Positions 34,771 to 44,185 of a DNA stretch of 61,141 nucleotides are shown piece by piece. Source of the DNA: Strigomonas culicis (lineage: Eukaryota > Euglenozoa > Kinetoplastea > Trypanosomatida > Trypanosomatidae); the NCBI GenBank assembly GCA_000482145.1, contig AUXH01000035.1, positions 1 to 61,141 on the forward strand, written 5' to 3'. Each line of letters opens with the position of its first letter. The first letter of the stretch is position 1. The position numbers were made by a program, and so were the translations under genes. The notes beneath the pieces are model-generated. The model had not been told where the DNA came from and ran no database searches. It saw nothing but the letters and a program-made list of their open reading frames with translations.

Positions 34771-35619
34771 TCACTGTTTACCGCGCTTCAAACGAGACGG
34801 ACCAGCGCAGCACATATGATTAATATTATACAGCAAGTTTGAGAACCACCATCCATCGTTCTTGTCCTTCGTTTGGCCACTAAAGAGGTGGTGGGAGCCG
34901 AATTGAATACCGTTCTCGCGTGCCTCGCGCCACGTGGTATTCGATAGAGGGAGAAGCACGTACACGGCCGTTCCCAGCGCCACAGGAATAAGCAGTACGG
35001 CCATCAGCGCCATCGTACACACGTGTCCCAGGAGAAGCCACGTGCACCTGTTGTCAAAGTCTTCAATCTGTGGCTGGCGCCACGTGTCGTGGCCGTGAGG
35101 CGGTGGAAGCTCCTTCCAGTCCCCTTCTATGTGCAGTCGGCGAAAAGAGCGGACGAGTAAGTAAAGCCCCCAGACGAACTGCACATTCATCGTGATGAGG
35201 TACAAGACAAACCATCGCATGCTGCGCCTGCCGATGCACACCCCAAGGATCTGACAGTGGTGATCATGCTCAACCACACACACATCACACACGTAGCAGT
35301 GCGAGGTGCGCGGCGGTCGCAGGTGGCGGCATGTGTGGCAGTACCGGCCGTCACCTTCTGCTGCCCGCTCGTCTTCCGCAATGACCGGGCGCGGATAAAT
35401 GCCCGGGTCTGCGAGAAGAAGCGTAAGGGTAGAGTATTGGTTGACCAATATCAGCGAGTACGTGAATAAGGTGTTCAGCGAGGTCCACTGGTCTAACGTT
35501 AAATATAAAACGAGAGCGGTTGATAGCAATGTCAGAATAAAAGCTGGAAACCACATGTAGTAGTCGGGGGCTACTGACAGTAGATGAAAGCAGACCTCAA
35601 TACGTTTGCCTAACGACAT
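34771..35619 (-). CDS. DHHC palmitoyltransferase, copy 2
   Basis: The 282-residue product has the same order of elements as its neighbour: two N-terminal helices (about 22-42 and 48-70), DPGIYPRP, the Cys-rich domain CHTCRHLRPPRTSHCYVCDVC with the catalytic motif at Asp119-Cys122, two further helices and NTTWREARENG after TM4. It is shorter at the N-terminus than copy 1. It is a protein S-acyltransferase by family; the substrate is unknown. The reading frame extends to 35664 only by a TTG codon, so the ATG at 35619 is taken as the start. Confidence 0.92.
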   Translation of the reverse strand: MSLGKRIEVCFHLLSVAPDYYMWFPAFILTLLSTALVLYLTLDQWTSLNTLFTYSLILVNQYSTLTLLLADPGIYPRPVIAEDERAAEGDGRYCHTCRHLRPPRTSHCYVCDVCVVEHDHHCQILGVCIGRRSMRWFVLYLITMNVQFVWGLYLLVRSFRRLHIEGDWKELPPPHGHDTWRQPQIEDFDNRCTWLLLGHVCTMALMAVLLIPVALGTAVYVLLPLSNTTWREARENGIQFGSHHLFSGQTKDKNDGWWFSNLLYNINHMCCAGPSRLKRGKQ

Positions 35620-36138
35620 TCTTAAAAAAACATAACGATGGTTTCCCGCTCTTTTTGAGTACAAAAAAAAAGTGTTTCATTAGTAAAAAGAAAGATACGA
35701 GAGAGGGAATGAGAGAGAGAGAGAGAGAGAGAGAAAGGGGAGGGGTTAAGACGCAAACCTTGTGCATGTACATTCGTTCATACGAACCATCAAACGTAAA
35801 GAGCTTCAAAGCAATGTCAAATGCCGCATCAGCCTGGAAATAAAAAGGAACATTGAAAAGTGGTAACATGATTGAAAACAAAACAAAAAAGAGAAAAAAA
35901 TTCTATCTGCTTGCTTGTATCGGAAAAAACGAGAAAAGTATAGTTGTAGAATCATTGAGCGTACAGTACTAAGAGGGCGAATGGTAAAAAGGAAAGAAAA
36001 ATAAAGAATTGTAGTAAAAACAAAAATCTATAGTCTTTTTAATGGAAAAAATGATAAACGGTGATATTCTTTTAAGGACTTTTCTTTTTCCATTGAATAA
36101 TTCATACTACACTTCTCAGTTCATCTTGTTCTCTAAAT
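35620..36138 (-). other. Intergenic spacer with (AG)n repeat
   Basis: No gene is seen in about 520 bp. The AG repeat at 35711-35734 is a CT tract on the transcribed strand and may be the splice signal of the DHHC gene. Confidence 0.6.
35711..35734. repeat. (AG)n microsatellite
   Basis: A short perfect AG repeat in the spacer upstream (on the - strand) of the second DHHC gene. Confidence 0.85.
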
Positions 36139-36564
36139 TTAGAGGCCGCTCTTGTTTTCAGCGTCGTCGCGGAACTGGTTGTACTTGGCTACCGCCTTCG
36201 TACACTCACTCATCGCATGCTTCGCTAGCTCGGGCGTGAGCAGGAGCCGCGCGGACGTTTGGATCTCTCGTGCGGTGAGGGTGCGCACACGGTTGATCTT
36301 TGCCACGTGAACGGCCTCAAACGAGATCTTATCAAACATATCCTCGATGAAGGAGGACAGCACGCGGACGGCCGCCTTACTCAGGGTGCCGCGCTTGTAG
36401 ACCTGGCGCAGCGCGCGGTGGATGTACAGCCCCCACTGCTGCACCTTCTTGTGCGACCGCTTGCGCTTGCCGCCGGCGATCTTGGCGGCCTTACCCGCGG
36501 AGCGCTTGCCCTTACCCTTCCCGCCCAGCGGAATGGCGCGCTTTCCACCTTTAGTCGGAGGCAT
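36139..36564 (-). CDS. Histone H2B, probably variant H2B.V
   Basis: The 141-residue product has an H2B histone fold: GLYIHRALRQVYKRGTLSKA, RVLSSFIEDMFDKISFEAV, TLTAREIQTSARLLLTPELA and KHAMSECTKAVAKY, the last two being near-universal H2B signatures. The tail is long and basic with Gly/Lys repeats (KGGKRAIPLGGKGKGKR). Canonical trypanosomatid H2B is about 110 residues and ends shortly after TKAV, whereas variant H2B.V is about 142 residues, so length and tail favour H2B.V. H2B.V pairs with H2A.Z in nucleosomes at the start sites of polycistronic transcription, that is, at divergent switch regions like the one at 45416. The gene occurs as a single copy here, unlike the tandem arrays of canonical histones. 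Confidence 0.85.
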   Translation of the reverse strand: MPPTKGGKRAIPLGGKGKGKRSAGKAAKIAGGKRKRSHKKVQQWGLYIHRALRQVYKRGTLSKAAVRVLSSFIEDMFDKISFEAVHVAKINRVRTLTAREIQTSARLLLTPELAKHAMSECTKAVAKYNQFRDDAENKSGL

Positions 36565-37152
36565 GGTGTCGTGCGTGAAGTGGGATCAAAGAAGAATATG
36601 GATAAGCTGTTCGCTCTTGGACAGTGCGCGTGTGGAGTGCAAATGGAGAGCGGACAGAGTCACACATAGCAGTGAGAAACCGAGAATGGAATAAAAGAGA
36701 GAGAGAAAGGGAAGGTTATCAGAGACGCAAGTGGCTTTTGAGAGTAACATTTAGAAACAGAATACGCAGAGATTATTAAAAGGCAAAGAAAAATAAGAGC
36801 ATGCGCGTTATGTATTATAGACGGGCAGCCAGAAAGAAGTAAAGTTATAATAACAAATAAATTTATTATTAGTTATATACCTTCTATGTTATGTATATAG
36901 AGAGAAATATATAAATGAATGCTTACAAAGGGTATAACAAAAAGGTAGTTACAATGGGAAGGAAAAGAAATAACTCATTCACGAGAGACAGGAAGATATA
37001 CACGCATATTTACACACAGATGTGTATCTCTGTATAGGTTCGTGAATAAATAACTACCGAATTAAAGCAAAAACAACAAAGCCAAACAAAAATGAACAAA
37101 GGAGAAGAAAATGAGTAAAGTATAAAAAATGAAAACAACAAAAAAAGACGCA
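36565..37152 (-). other. Intergenic spacer, AT-rich
   Basis: No gene is seen in about 590 bp. It has AT-rich sequence with ATATA runs near 36840-36915 and should include the H2B.V leader. Confidence 0.6.
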
Positions 37153-38955
37153 TTAACTGAATTTAGCTGTCTTCTTTTTCTTCAAAGAAGGGTCCAAGCC
37201 AGACACACCACAGCCGCCTTGCCGCCTGATACGCTCATCGCACGGCACGTCCTTCGGTGCCTCTTGCTTCACGATGATCTTCTTTTGTCGCAACAGTGTC
37301 AGACGTTGCTGCGAATGAAACCAACGGTCTGCAATCGACAGCACAGCGTCGCGGAGGTACACGTAGTCCGCCGCTGTGTTGTAGACAAACACGCTGACAC
37401 GAATGTAAAACCGGTCGTCCACATTTTTCACGGGAACCTCAATCTTGTACGTGTCGTGCAAAACATCCTGAATGTATTTTGCGGTAATAATATCATCTTG
37501 CAGTTCCTCTGGCAGCTCTACGAGGGACATGAACATGGAACGCCGCTGCACCTTGCGCGACCGAAACGCGGAGGTGAGCATGTCGACGACGGACGACAGC
37601 AGAGAGGAGCAATACTCGCGCACCCGGCCGCAGCCCTGCACCGTCCAGAAGGACACAATGGCGGGGATAGACAGGTACGCGCCGTAGTCTCGCGTGCCAT
37701 CCCAAATGAACTCCGATAACATGCCCTCACCGGCGCCATGGGACAGCACCACACTGTGGATGTGCTCCACGTTGCTTTGGTTGACCCACATGAAGCCGGC
37801 GGACTTTGGCGAGGAGAACCATTTATGCAAGTTGCCCACGAACACAGACGGCTGGCATTCGGGTCGGAGGTCGTTGAAGTTGAGATCAATCTGCAGGGGC
37901 GCGTGTGCTCCATCTACAATGATTTTAGTGACACCTTTTCGGCGTAACGCTGGTACGAGATGCGTGAACACGGGCATGCACAACGCCGTCGTGGACGTAA
38001 CATAGTCTAGAATAATAGTTGTACATTTGGCTGGGAGTTGGTCACAGATCATGTTGGTCAATGCCTCGTCACTACCCATCACGGCCTCATCGTGGAGGTA
38101 CTTCAGAAGATGGATTTCGTGAAAGGACGCACCGACCTCCTGACAACGAAAAAACATCATCTTGTATACTGCGAGATACTCTGTATCACAGAAGGCCACC
38201 ACGTCGTCCTTTTCGATAAGTCGCATAGCGGAGTTCAACGCGAACGTGGCATTCTGGAGAAGAACCATCTGGGTAGGATTGGCATTGAAAAACTTACTCA
38301 GGGAGCGCAGGCTGTGCACAACTAGCGGGAGCAGCGTGCGGTCCACAAACTCCACCACCTCGCTTTCCATCAGTAGCTCGTACTGCTGCTTGATAAACAT
38401 GCCGCCGACCAGCGCGCTCCCGAAAGCGCCGTGATTGATGAAGAGCATCTCGTCACATAAGTCAAAGTACTTCTCTTTAAAGGGCTGACCCATTTCGCAA
38501 GGCTCCACCGGCGTCGCGTACACCTCGCGTTCTGCCTTTTCAGCGTCCGCGGACCGCACCACTACCTCAGGGGTACCGTTGAACCCGGCGGCCTTTGTCA
38601 CTAGAGAGTGGGCAGGGGATGCACCTTCCAGCGCATCCGGTTCGCGCGGCTCTCGCCGTCGCTTCATGCCGGCGACCACCTTTTTGGCCAGTGACACGGG
38701 GGAGCACTGGCGGTGCAGCGTCCGGATCTCGTCCATGGACAACACCTTTTGGGCGAAGTACGGCATGTTGGTGGGTGGGCGGTAGTCCTTGTCATTGATG
38801 TTGACAAGGTCCTCTACGTTATCGGTATGGAAGGAGCCGAAGCCCTCGTACATGGAAATCTTTTCCGTCACGTCTTTACGCGAAGCCACTTCAAGCGTTT
38901 GCTTGTGGCGATCTTTCATTGTGACTGCCGGCCAATCGACTAACGTCTTGTGCAT
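37153..38955 (-). CDS. Class-V aminotransferase-fold PLP enzyme (isopenicillin-N-epimerase-like)
   Basis: The 600-residue product has a PLP-dependent fold-type I domain from about residue 160. FINHGAFGSAL matches the start of the isopenicillin-N-epimerase / cysteine-desulfurase-like group. Asp348 in IIVDGAHAP binds the PLP pyridine nitrogen, and Lys378 in VFVGNLHKWFSSPKS is the Schiff-base lysine. The first ~160 residues are an extension without recognisable fold, containing basic (KRRREPRE) and acidic parts. There is a basic C-terminal tail (KKKKTAKFS). The substrate is unknown; known relatives include epimerases, ergothioneine C-S lyases and cysteine desulfurases. The loop lacks an evident catalytic Cys of desulfurases. 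It has no mitochondrial presequence. The ATG at 38955 is the first in frame. Confidence 0.82.
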   Translation of the reverse strand: MHKTLVDWPAVTMKDRHKQTLEVASRKDVTEKISMYEGFGSFHTDNVEDLVNINDKDYRPPTNMPYFAQKVLSMDEIRTLHRQCSPVSLAKKVVAGMKRRREPREPDALEGASPAHSLVTKAAGFNGTPEVVVRSADAEKAEREVYATPVEPCEMGQPFKEKYFDLCDEMLFINHGAFGSALVGGMFIKQQYELLMESEVVEFVDRTLLPLVVHSLRSLSKFFNANPTQMVLLQNATFALNSAMRLIEKDDVVAFCDTEYLAVYKMMFFRCQEVGASFHEIHLLKYLHDEAVMGSDEALTNMICDQLPAKCTTIILDYVTSTTALCMPVFTHLVPALRRKGVTKIIVDGAHAPLQIDLNFNDLRPECQPSVFVGNLHKWFSSPKSAGFMWVNQSNVEHIHSVVLSHGAGEGMLSEFIWDGTRDYGAYLSIPAIVSFWTVQGCGRVREYCSSLLSSVVDMLTSAFRSRKVQRRSMFMSLVELPEELQDDIITAKYIQDVLHDTYKIEVPVKNVDDRFYIRVSVFVYNTAADYVYLRDAVLSIADRWFHSQQRLTLLRQKKIIVKQEAPKDVPCDERIRRQGGCGVSGLDPSLKKKKTAKFS

Positions 38956-39322
38956 TTTGTACTAATCAGTGGTGGACTCCTGTAATAAGCGTATGTGTGT
39001 GTGTGTGGTGGGGTGTGTAGTTGGTGGGTGATGTATGTATAAACAAAAAAAAAAGAATTATTAAACGCAAAAGAAAGAAAAAAAAGATTTGGAGTAGTAT
39101 ACCCTCTACAAAAGGAAAAAAAAAACTAATGAACAAGAAAGAAAGAAGAACAGAACAGAGAAGGGGGGGGGGACAACAATCACAGTAGAATAAGTACAAG
39201 TGCATCAGCAGCACACTGCCACATACTTGTGCAGAAAAAAAAAAGAGTATTAGCATACATGCATAAAAGTGTGCACAAAAAAGGGGGAAAGCATTTTATC
39301 CAGAACGCAAATGTACAAAAGT
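38956..39322 (-). other. Intergenic spacer
   Basis: No gene is seen. It includes a GT-rich stretch (38990-39015), several A runs (T tracts on the - strand) and a G run at 39163-39172. Confidence 0.6.
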
Positions 39323-40300
39323 CTAGAATCTAAAAGGCGGACGCACCACACTCGGGGTACGGTCCCGTCTCCGTACGCAACCATCCTCTTTATACGACAT
39401 GGCTAACCTCTTCATATACGCTGGCATCGCAGTAATCTGAGGCTGAAAACAAGATTCTTGTGTATCGTTGGACGAGTTATGACAACAGCAAGATCTTGAC
39501 ATGAAATAATCCTGTAGGTCCGTGTGCGACGGTGTGCCGTTACAAAGACTATGCGTGATGGCTTGACTCTTGTCATTGATGTCAGGAGCGAATGGGGTCG
39601 CCTTCTCATCGGCATGCATAGTAAATCTTTGCAATGCTACCAGTTTGTTGTGGCGCGCATCATCGTAATGAAACAAATCCTCTACGGTCCTGTGCAAGTC
39701 CTTCGACGCACTATTGATCTGAGGGTGAAATGTCTCCTGTGCAGCGTTGAGTCTTGTCCTTCTCTGCAACCGCCTCGCAGACTTCTGAGACGCTTGCTTC
39801 GCAATCTTCTGTGTTTGCGGTGACAGCGTGGGTGCGAACGTGTATTCCACTCGATTGGCCTCCGCGAGGCGTTTACGATTGAGCACACGGTTTGTGTTGT
39901 GCTCCTCTAAGCGCGTCAGAAAGGCATGTACATCCACGTCTGTTTTCCTAGCCGAGACAGGCATCTGCTTGTGTGAAGCGTCCGTATTCTCATCTCCCTT
40001 TAAAGACTTTGTGTTTTCTCCGAGTCTCTCGAATACGGGCTTCGTCAAATAAGCCACCACCGTCTGACTCGGCAGATACGCACTCTCTGTAGTCAATGGT
40101 GTGCTAGTGCGTCTTCGGTGCGGGTTGGGGGACTCTTCTATAAGCACACGAGGGGCATGAGTGTGCGTGACAACGGTAGGCGCACCGTCGGACTGGATCC
40201 GAGTGGCATAATAGTAGTACTGCAATAAATTCTGCTCAGCGAAACCGTACGAGTCCTCCACTTCACTGAAAGAAGAAACAAACGCACTTGATGCTTTCAT
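39323..40300 (-). CDS. Unknown protein with four F-x-P-x-I/L motifs
   Basis: The 325-residue product has no domain I can name. In its second half a short motif recurs four times: FAPTLSPQTQKI (Phe155), FHPQINSASKDL (Phe191), FAPDINDKSQAI (Phe237) and FQPQITAMPAYM (Phe285), with spacings of 36, 46 and 48 residues. Between them are basic or polar helices (QASQKSARRLQRRTRL; RLEEHNTNRVLNRKRLAE). Similar F-x-P-x-I-N-x-x-S motifs occur in trypanosomatid cytoskeletal or flagellar proteins, so a structural role is possible. The N-terminal half is polar and probably disordered. The start at 40300 is chosen because the upstream frame to 40426 translates T-rich leader. Confidence 0.65.
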   Translation of the reverse strand: MKASSAFVSSFSEVEDSYGFAEQNLLQYYYYATRIQSDGAPTVVTHTHAPRVLIEESPNPHRRRTSTPLTTESAYLPSQTVVAYLTKPVFERLGENTKSLKGDENTDASHKQMPVSARKTDVDVHAFLTRLEEHNTNRVLNRKRLAEANRVEYTFAPTLSPQTQKIAKQASQKSARRLQRRTRLNAAQETFHPQINSASKDLHRTVEDLFHYDDARHNKLVALQRFTMHADEKATPFAPDINDKSQAITHSLCNGTPSHTDLQDYFMSRSCCCHNSSNDTQESCFQPQITAMPAYMKRLAMSYKEDGCVRRRDRTPSVVRPPFRF

Positions 40301-41226
40301 ACGACGAAACGCATAGTGTCTTGCAAGAAAAAGAAAATGAAATCGAGCAAGCAAACGAAGAAGGCGGGAAATAATACAGAAGAATATGCACTTGTCTAAA
40401 AGAAACAACAAGAAAAGCACACACAATTAGGCTTCCAAAACAAGCTAGTTGCACTTTCCTGCATTACCTAACACTGCACACCACAGCGCGTGTATGTATG
40501 TTTCAGTTTCCTTTTAAATTCAATGTAAGCAACAGGTAAGTTTCTTTTTAAAACAGCATTCAAGTGAATCTGCAGAAACAAGCAAAAGGTTAGTAATAAG
40601 TGCAAGGGGGAAGCAATATAAAACACAAGTAGCTCAGAAATGTTATCTAGTGAAGTTTTAACGTCCTTTACATATACACGCATATATGATAATCTATTGA
40701 TCCTTTAGAGTAACCTGTTTTCATTCGTAAGTACACTCAAACGGTTGAAAGAGGAGTAACCTCTCAGCATTAAAGAAACAATAGATATTGTTCTTATTCA
40801 TTCGAAAAAAAAGAACTAGACACAAATCTGATATCTGCAAGCAAAATATATTTAAAAAAAAGAGAAAAAAAATGTATACATACTGAGTAAAATAAATGCT
40901 CTGAAAAAGAATATGGTATTAAAGCACATCCACAATAGATAATGCCCTCCTATCCAACTCCTTTTTTTTTTTTGTTGCAATAGCACACATCTATCCCTCA
41001 ATACAAAACGAAAGAAAAAGAGAGAAGAAGTATAATCAGCAAGTATAAACTAATAGATTACATATATATCATACATATCATATATATATAGATACATTAT
41101 TTAGGTTCCTCTTTCTTCTTAATTCGTCGTTTGTTAATTATATATAGCTCTGTTTGGTGTCGACACTCACCTAATGATTGATCTGCCTTGTCTCATCGGA
41201 AAGCAGCTATCCACCATACACATCGT
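40301..41226 (-). other. Long intergenic spacer, AT-rich
   Basis: No gene is seen in about 925 bp, the longest spacer in the - cluster. It has ATATAT runs at about 41060-41095 and A/T homopolymers (40803-40812, 40962-40972). A 71-residue - strand frame at 40468-40683 has no recognisable content and is not annotated. Confidence 0.6.
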
Positions 41227-42378
41227 TCAATCTTCGACATGGAAAGATGATTCGTTAGGTAAGCCGGAAATGGGTGTAGCAGGTGAGCTGCGAGAGCAAG
41301 AAAACTGAGAAACATCGGACAGGTTGTGACTTGCGATGCTGTTATTGGCCGTCAGCTGTACTGAAAACTCGGACGGGCTGCGGGGACAGAAAGGCCATAA
41401 TTCTGGCGGTTGCAGGCGCGCTTCCTCCAGGCGCCTGTGCATGCTGTAGTTCGCCAGCTTCGAGCGCCGCAGCCCGATGAAGCTGGCAGGGGCGAAGGAG
41501 CGCGACACAAACGCTGTGTCACACAGGGCGAGTAGCCGTTTGTCCAAGAGGCGGACCTCCGATGGGTGCACGGGGCCGTATCGGTGCGGCGCCCGCCGCA
41601 CCTCGTCGCTCGGCGTCAGCCCCGGCGTCGGGGACGACGGCGCGACTGTGAGCACCGCCGGCGCCGGGCAGGGAGACCCCACACACGGCGTGAGGGGGTC
41701 CTGAAAGGCACCCTTGACGGGAGTCAACGAGATGGGAGGGGGCCTTCGCCTATCTAGTGAAGTCCGAGAGGTGGATGCGGACACCAAGGGGCGCTGACAG
41801 TCCTTCTCTGTACGTACATCACTGCTCTGCAAGGGTGGTGCGGGCTTCGAAAAGCACTTCCTTCCCATCGCATCGCCAAAAAGAACGTTGTCTCCAAAGG
41901 AAAGCAAAAAGCCATCGCTGCTCCAAGGAAACAGAGACGCTATACTTTGAACCGCTTTGGAGGCGACGTCCGCCAACTCCGCCGGCGAAGCGCCACGAGC
42001 CTTGAACTTATTCAGCGTGCGACGATACTCTTTTTTGACAGCTAAAAGCGCTTGCAAGAGTTCTCGCCTCAGGTTGCTATATGTGGTAGAACTAATCTCA
42101 TTGGTGTTCCTTTTTTCGATCAATCTCCGTAAAGAAGCCTTTGCGGCTTCTTGGAGTAAGATAATAATGCGGTGCTCACACCATGCACAGTTCGAAGAAT
42201 ATCGGCGCTCTTCCATTCTCACGTGTACATCAGTGCTCAGACCGTCGCTTTCTGTACCGCACTCATCCATCAGTCCACGGTCCGTTGATGGAGAATTCAA
42301 TTCAGAAAACGATACCCCGGAAGGGGAACTGGAAAAGGAGCCTCCCGGCACATCTCTTTTCTCTAGTGATACTCTCAT
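41227..42378 (-). CDS. Ser/Pro-rich protein with short helical domain, unknown
   Basis: I do not recognise the 383-residue product. The first ~55 residues are Ser/Gly-rich and disordered. A Cys-x2-Cys pair (CAWCEHRIIIL) opens a helical segment at about residues 64-145 (KASLRRLIEKRNTNEIS; RRELLQALLAVKKEYRRTLNKF). The second half is low complexity, rich in Pro/Ser/Thr (PTPGLTPSDEVRR, PPPISLTPVKG), with many SP and TP sites that could be phosphorylated by proline-directed kinases. The C-terminus is again Ser-rich. No targeting signal is seen. The ATG at 42378 is the first in frame and the next bases are A-rich spacer. Confidence 0.65.
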   Translation of the reverse strand: MRVSLEKRDVPGGSFSSSPSGVSFSELNSPSTDRGLMDECGTESDGLSTDVHVRMEERRYSSNCAWCEHRIIILLQEAAKASLRRLIEKRNTNEISSTTYSNLRRELLQALLAVKKEYRRTLNKFKARGASPAELADVASKAVQSIASLFPWSSDGFLLSFGDNVLFGDAMGRKCFSKPAPPLQSSDVRTEKDCQRPLVSASTSRTSLDRRRPPPISLTPVKGAFQDPLTPCVGSPCPAPAVLTVAPSSPTPGLTPSDEVRRAPHRYGPVHPSEVRLLDKRLLALCDTAFVSRSFAPASFIGLRRSKLANYSMHRRLEEARLQPPELWPFCPRSPSEFSVQLTANNSIASHNLSDVSQFSCSRSSPATPISGLPNESSFHVED

Positions 42379-42719
42379 TCGTACAGTCTACGAAAGCTAA
42401 AAAAAAGAAAAAGAAATAAAGCCGGACAAAAAAACCTTCCCCGTTTGTACTGAAAGCAAATGCAAAACAAAAAAGAAAAACTAATTGCAAAATGAAAAGA
42501 AAACAATTAAAAGAGAAAAACAGAGAAAGTTAAAGAGAAAAAAAGCTATTTGAATAATAAGGTATCAGAATGAGAGGGATGGAGAGATGAATTATGAGAG
42601 ACTGTACGAAACAAAAAAGGCATCAACACAAATGGCCACCGTCGTCCAAGAGCCTAAGTGCGATAAACGTGACATCAAAAGAGCAAAATCAAATTGGTTG
42701 AAAAAAAAAACTGTACTAA
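42379..42719 (-). other. Intergenic spacer
   Basis: No gene is seen. The A-rich run at 42399-42418 is a T tract on the - strand ahead of the Ser/Pro-rich gene. Confidence 0.6.
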
Positions 42720-43334
42720 CTAGAGAAGTTCAGTGCGTTGTATATGGCTAACCGATGCAATCCACGGAAGCAACGTAGTGTAATGAAGAAGGCCCAGACC
42801 GCGAAAGGGTCCAAAATAGACACCAATGTAAAAAGGCATGTACACTGCCCACGAAGTTAACAGAGGAAAGGGAAGTACTGTTTCCATAATATACCGTTCA
42901 ATAGTAGCAACATCATGGCGCCGCTGCGGCAAGTGCGCCTCCATGTACCATGTATCCGAGAAGCCGCTCCGTGCGCCCGTGACGCCATTGAAATACAGCC
43001 ACAGTAGGGCGGGCGTCACCAGCAGCTGCTGCAGCGCCAGAGCCCCACAACACGCCGGCACACTTCGAGAGAGGCTGCCGAACACACGAGGTGCGATGAC
43101 GCGGTAGTGGTACAGCACCGGCTCCGCCAGCGCGCCGAAAGTGGCGCTCTGCAGCAGTGCCTCCTTGTCCAGCATGTTGAACATATCGCTCGAGGACGGC
43201 CGCGGCCCCTTCCGCTTTTCACCGCGCGCGCGCCGCAGCGCCGCTTCCTTGTGGGCCATATACATCTGAGCCAGGGTGTCGCCCAGGCCCCAGAGCGCGG
43301 CTCCAATAACCGGTCGAATTAGATAGCTCAACAT
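42720..43334 (-). CDS. Mpv17/PMP22-family-like membrane protein
   Basis: The 204-residue product has about four hydrophobic helices: the N-terminal PVIGAALWGLGDTLAQMYM resembles the GxLxGLGDxxxQ segment of Mpv17/PMP22 proteins, and ACCGALALQQLLVTPALLWLYF and TSWAVYMPFYIGVYFGPF match the next pair. The signature WP..Q..NF..VP of animal Mpv17 is replaced by PLLTSWAVYMPFYIGVYFGP, so assignment is by layout rather than full signature. A polar, Arg/Lys-rich loop (HKEAALRRARGEKRKGPRP) follows the first helix. Family members form channels or affect lumenal homeostasis in the mitochondrial inner membrane or peroxisomes, here possibly mitochondrion or glycosome. ATG at 43334. Confidence 0.65.
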   Translation of the reverse strand: MLSYLIRPVIGAALWGLGDTLAQMYMAHKEAALRRARGEKRKGPRPSSSDMFNMLDKEALLQSATFGALAEPVLYHYRVIAPRVFGSLSRSVPACCGALALQQLLVTPALLWLYFNGVTGARSGFSDTWYMEAHLPQRRHDVATIERYIMETVLPFPLLTSWAVYMPFYIGVYFGPFRGLGLLHYTTLLPWIASVSHIQRTELL

Positions 43335-44185
43335 GACGAAAAGCGAGTCCTTAACAGATACAGTGATAATTCAGGGGAAAAAACTTGCAAAAACAGTATT
43401 AAAACCAAAAAAAAAGAAATGCACGGAGAAACAAGATGTGAGCAACTGAAAACAAGAGCGGAAGCAGTAAAGACATAGTTGATGTACACCAATTTGTGTT
43501 CTCTATGTATATTTACACTTCAACATGATACCAATTATGTTTTATTAAGCGCTCTCACTGATAATACGTTTTCTTTTTCATATATGTGTGACTTTAAGGC
43601 AATCATTAACATCTTTTTTTTTTCGCTTCTTAAATTACAGTTCTGAAGACACCAGAAAAAAAAGTAAATACATGAAACAATGAAAAAAAAAGTAAAAGGA
43701 AAAAAAACAGAAGGGAAAAAAGAAAGGAAAAAGTAAGGACAACGGGTGAACGTATATGTATATACTACGAGGCTAACAAACACGTATATTTTTAAGGATA
43801 GTGTTGATCTCGGAAACAAGCAAAAAAAAAAAAAAGTGAGAAGGTAACCAAGCATCCGTGTACGGATGAATGAAAAGAGTGCAGTTCTGTTTCCCCTTTC
43901 AACTCCGTATAAGAAACAATTATATCAGAGCTACTGAACGAAAAGATGCCTGACAATGGAAGTGGTTATTGTCTCCAACACTATACTCTCACACTATACT
44001 GTTTGCTACTTTGCGTTTCGTTATTATGAGCACAGGGGCATATAGCATTCACTTCTATCACAAACCCACTAGACAAAGCACTCTAATCCGCATGAAAATG
44101 ACCCAACAAGTGTGTAAAGGAAAAGGGAAAGATACAGAGATGTACAAAGAAAATGGTATTCTACTCCTTTAAAAGGGCATGACCT
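43335..44185 (-). other. Long intergenic spacer, AT-rich
   Basis: No gene is seen in about 850 bp. A/T homopolymers are frequent (43612-43623, 43820-43835). Short frames on both strands translate low-complexity sequence only. Confidence 0.6.

Noticed and set aside
40468..40683. 71-residue - strand frame in a long spacer
   Set aside because: It is in the right direction but has spacer-like AT composition and no recognisable motif.
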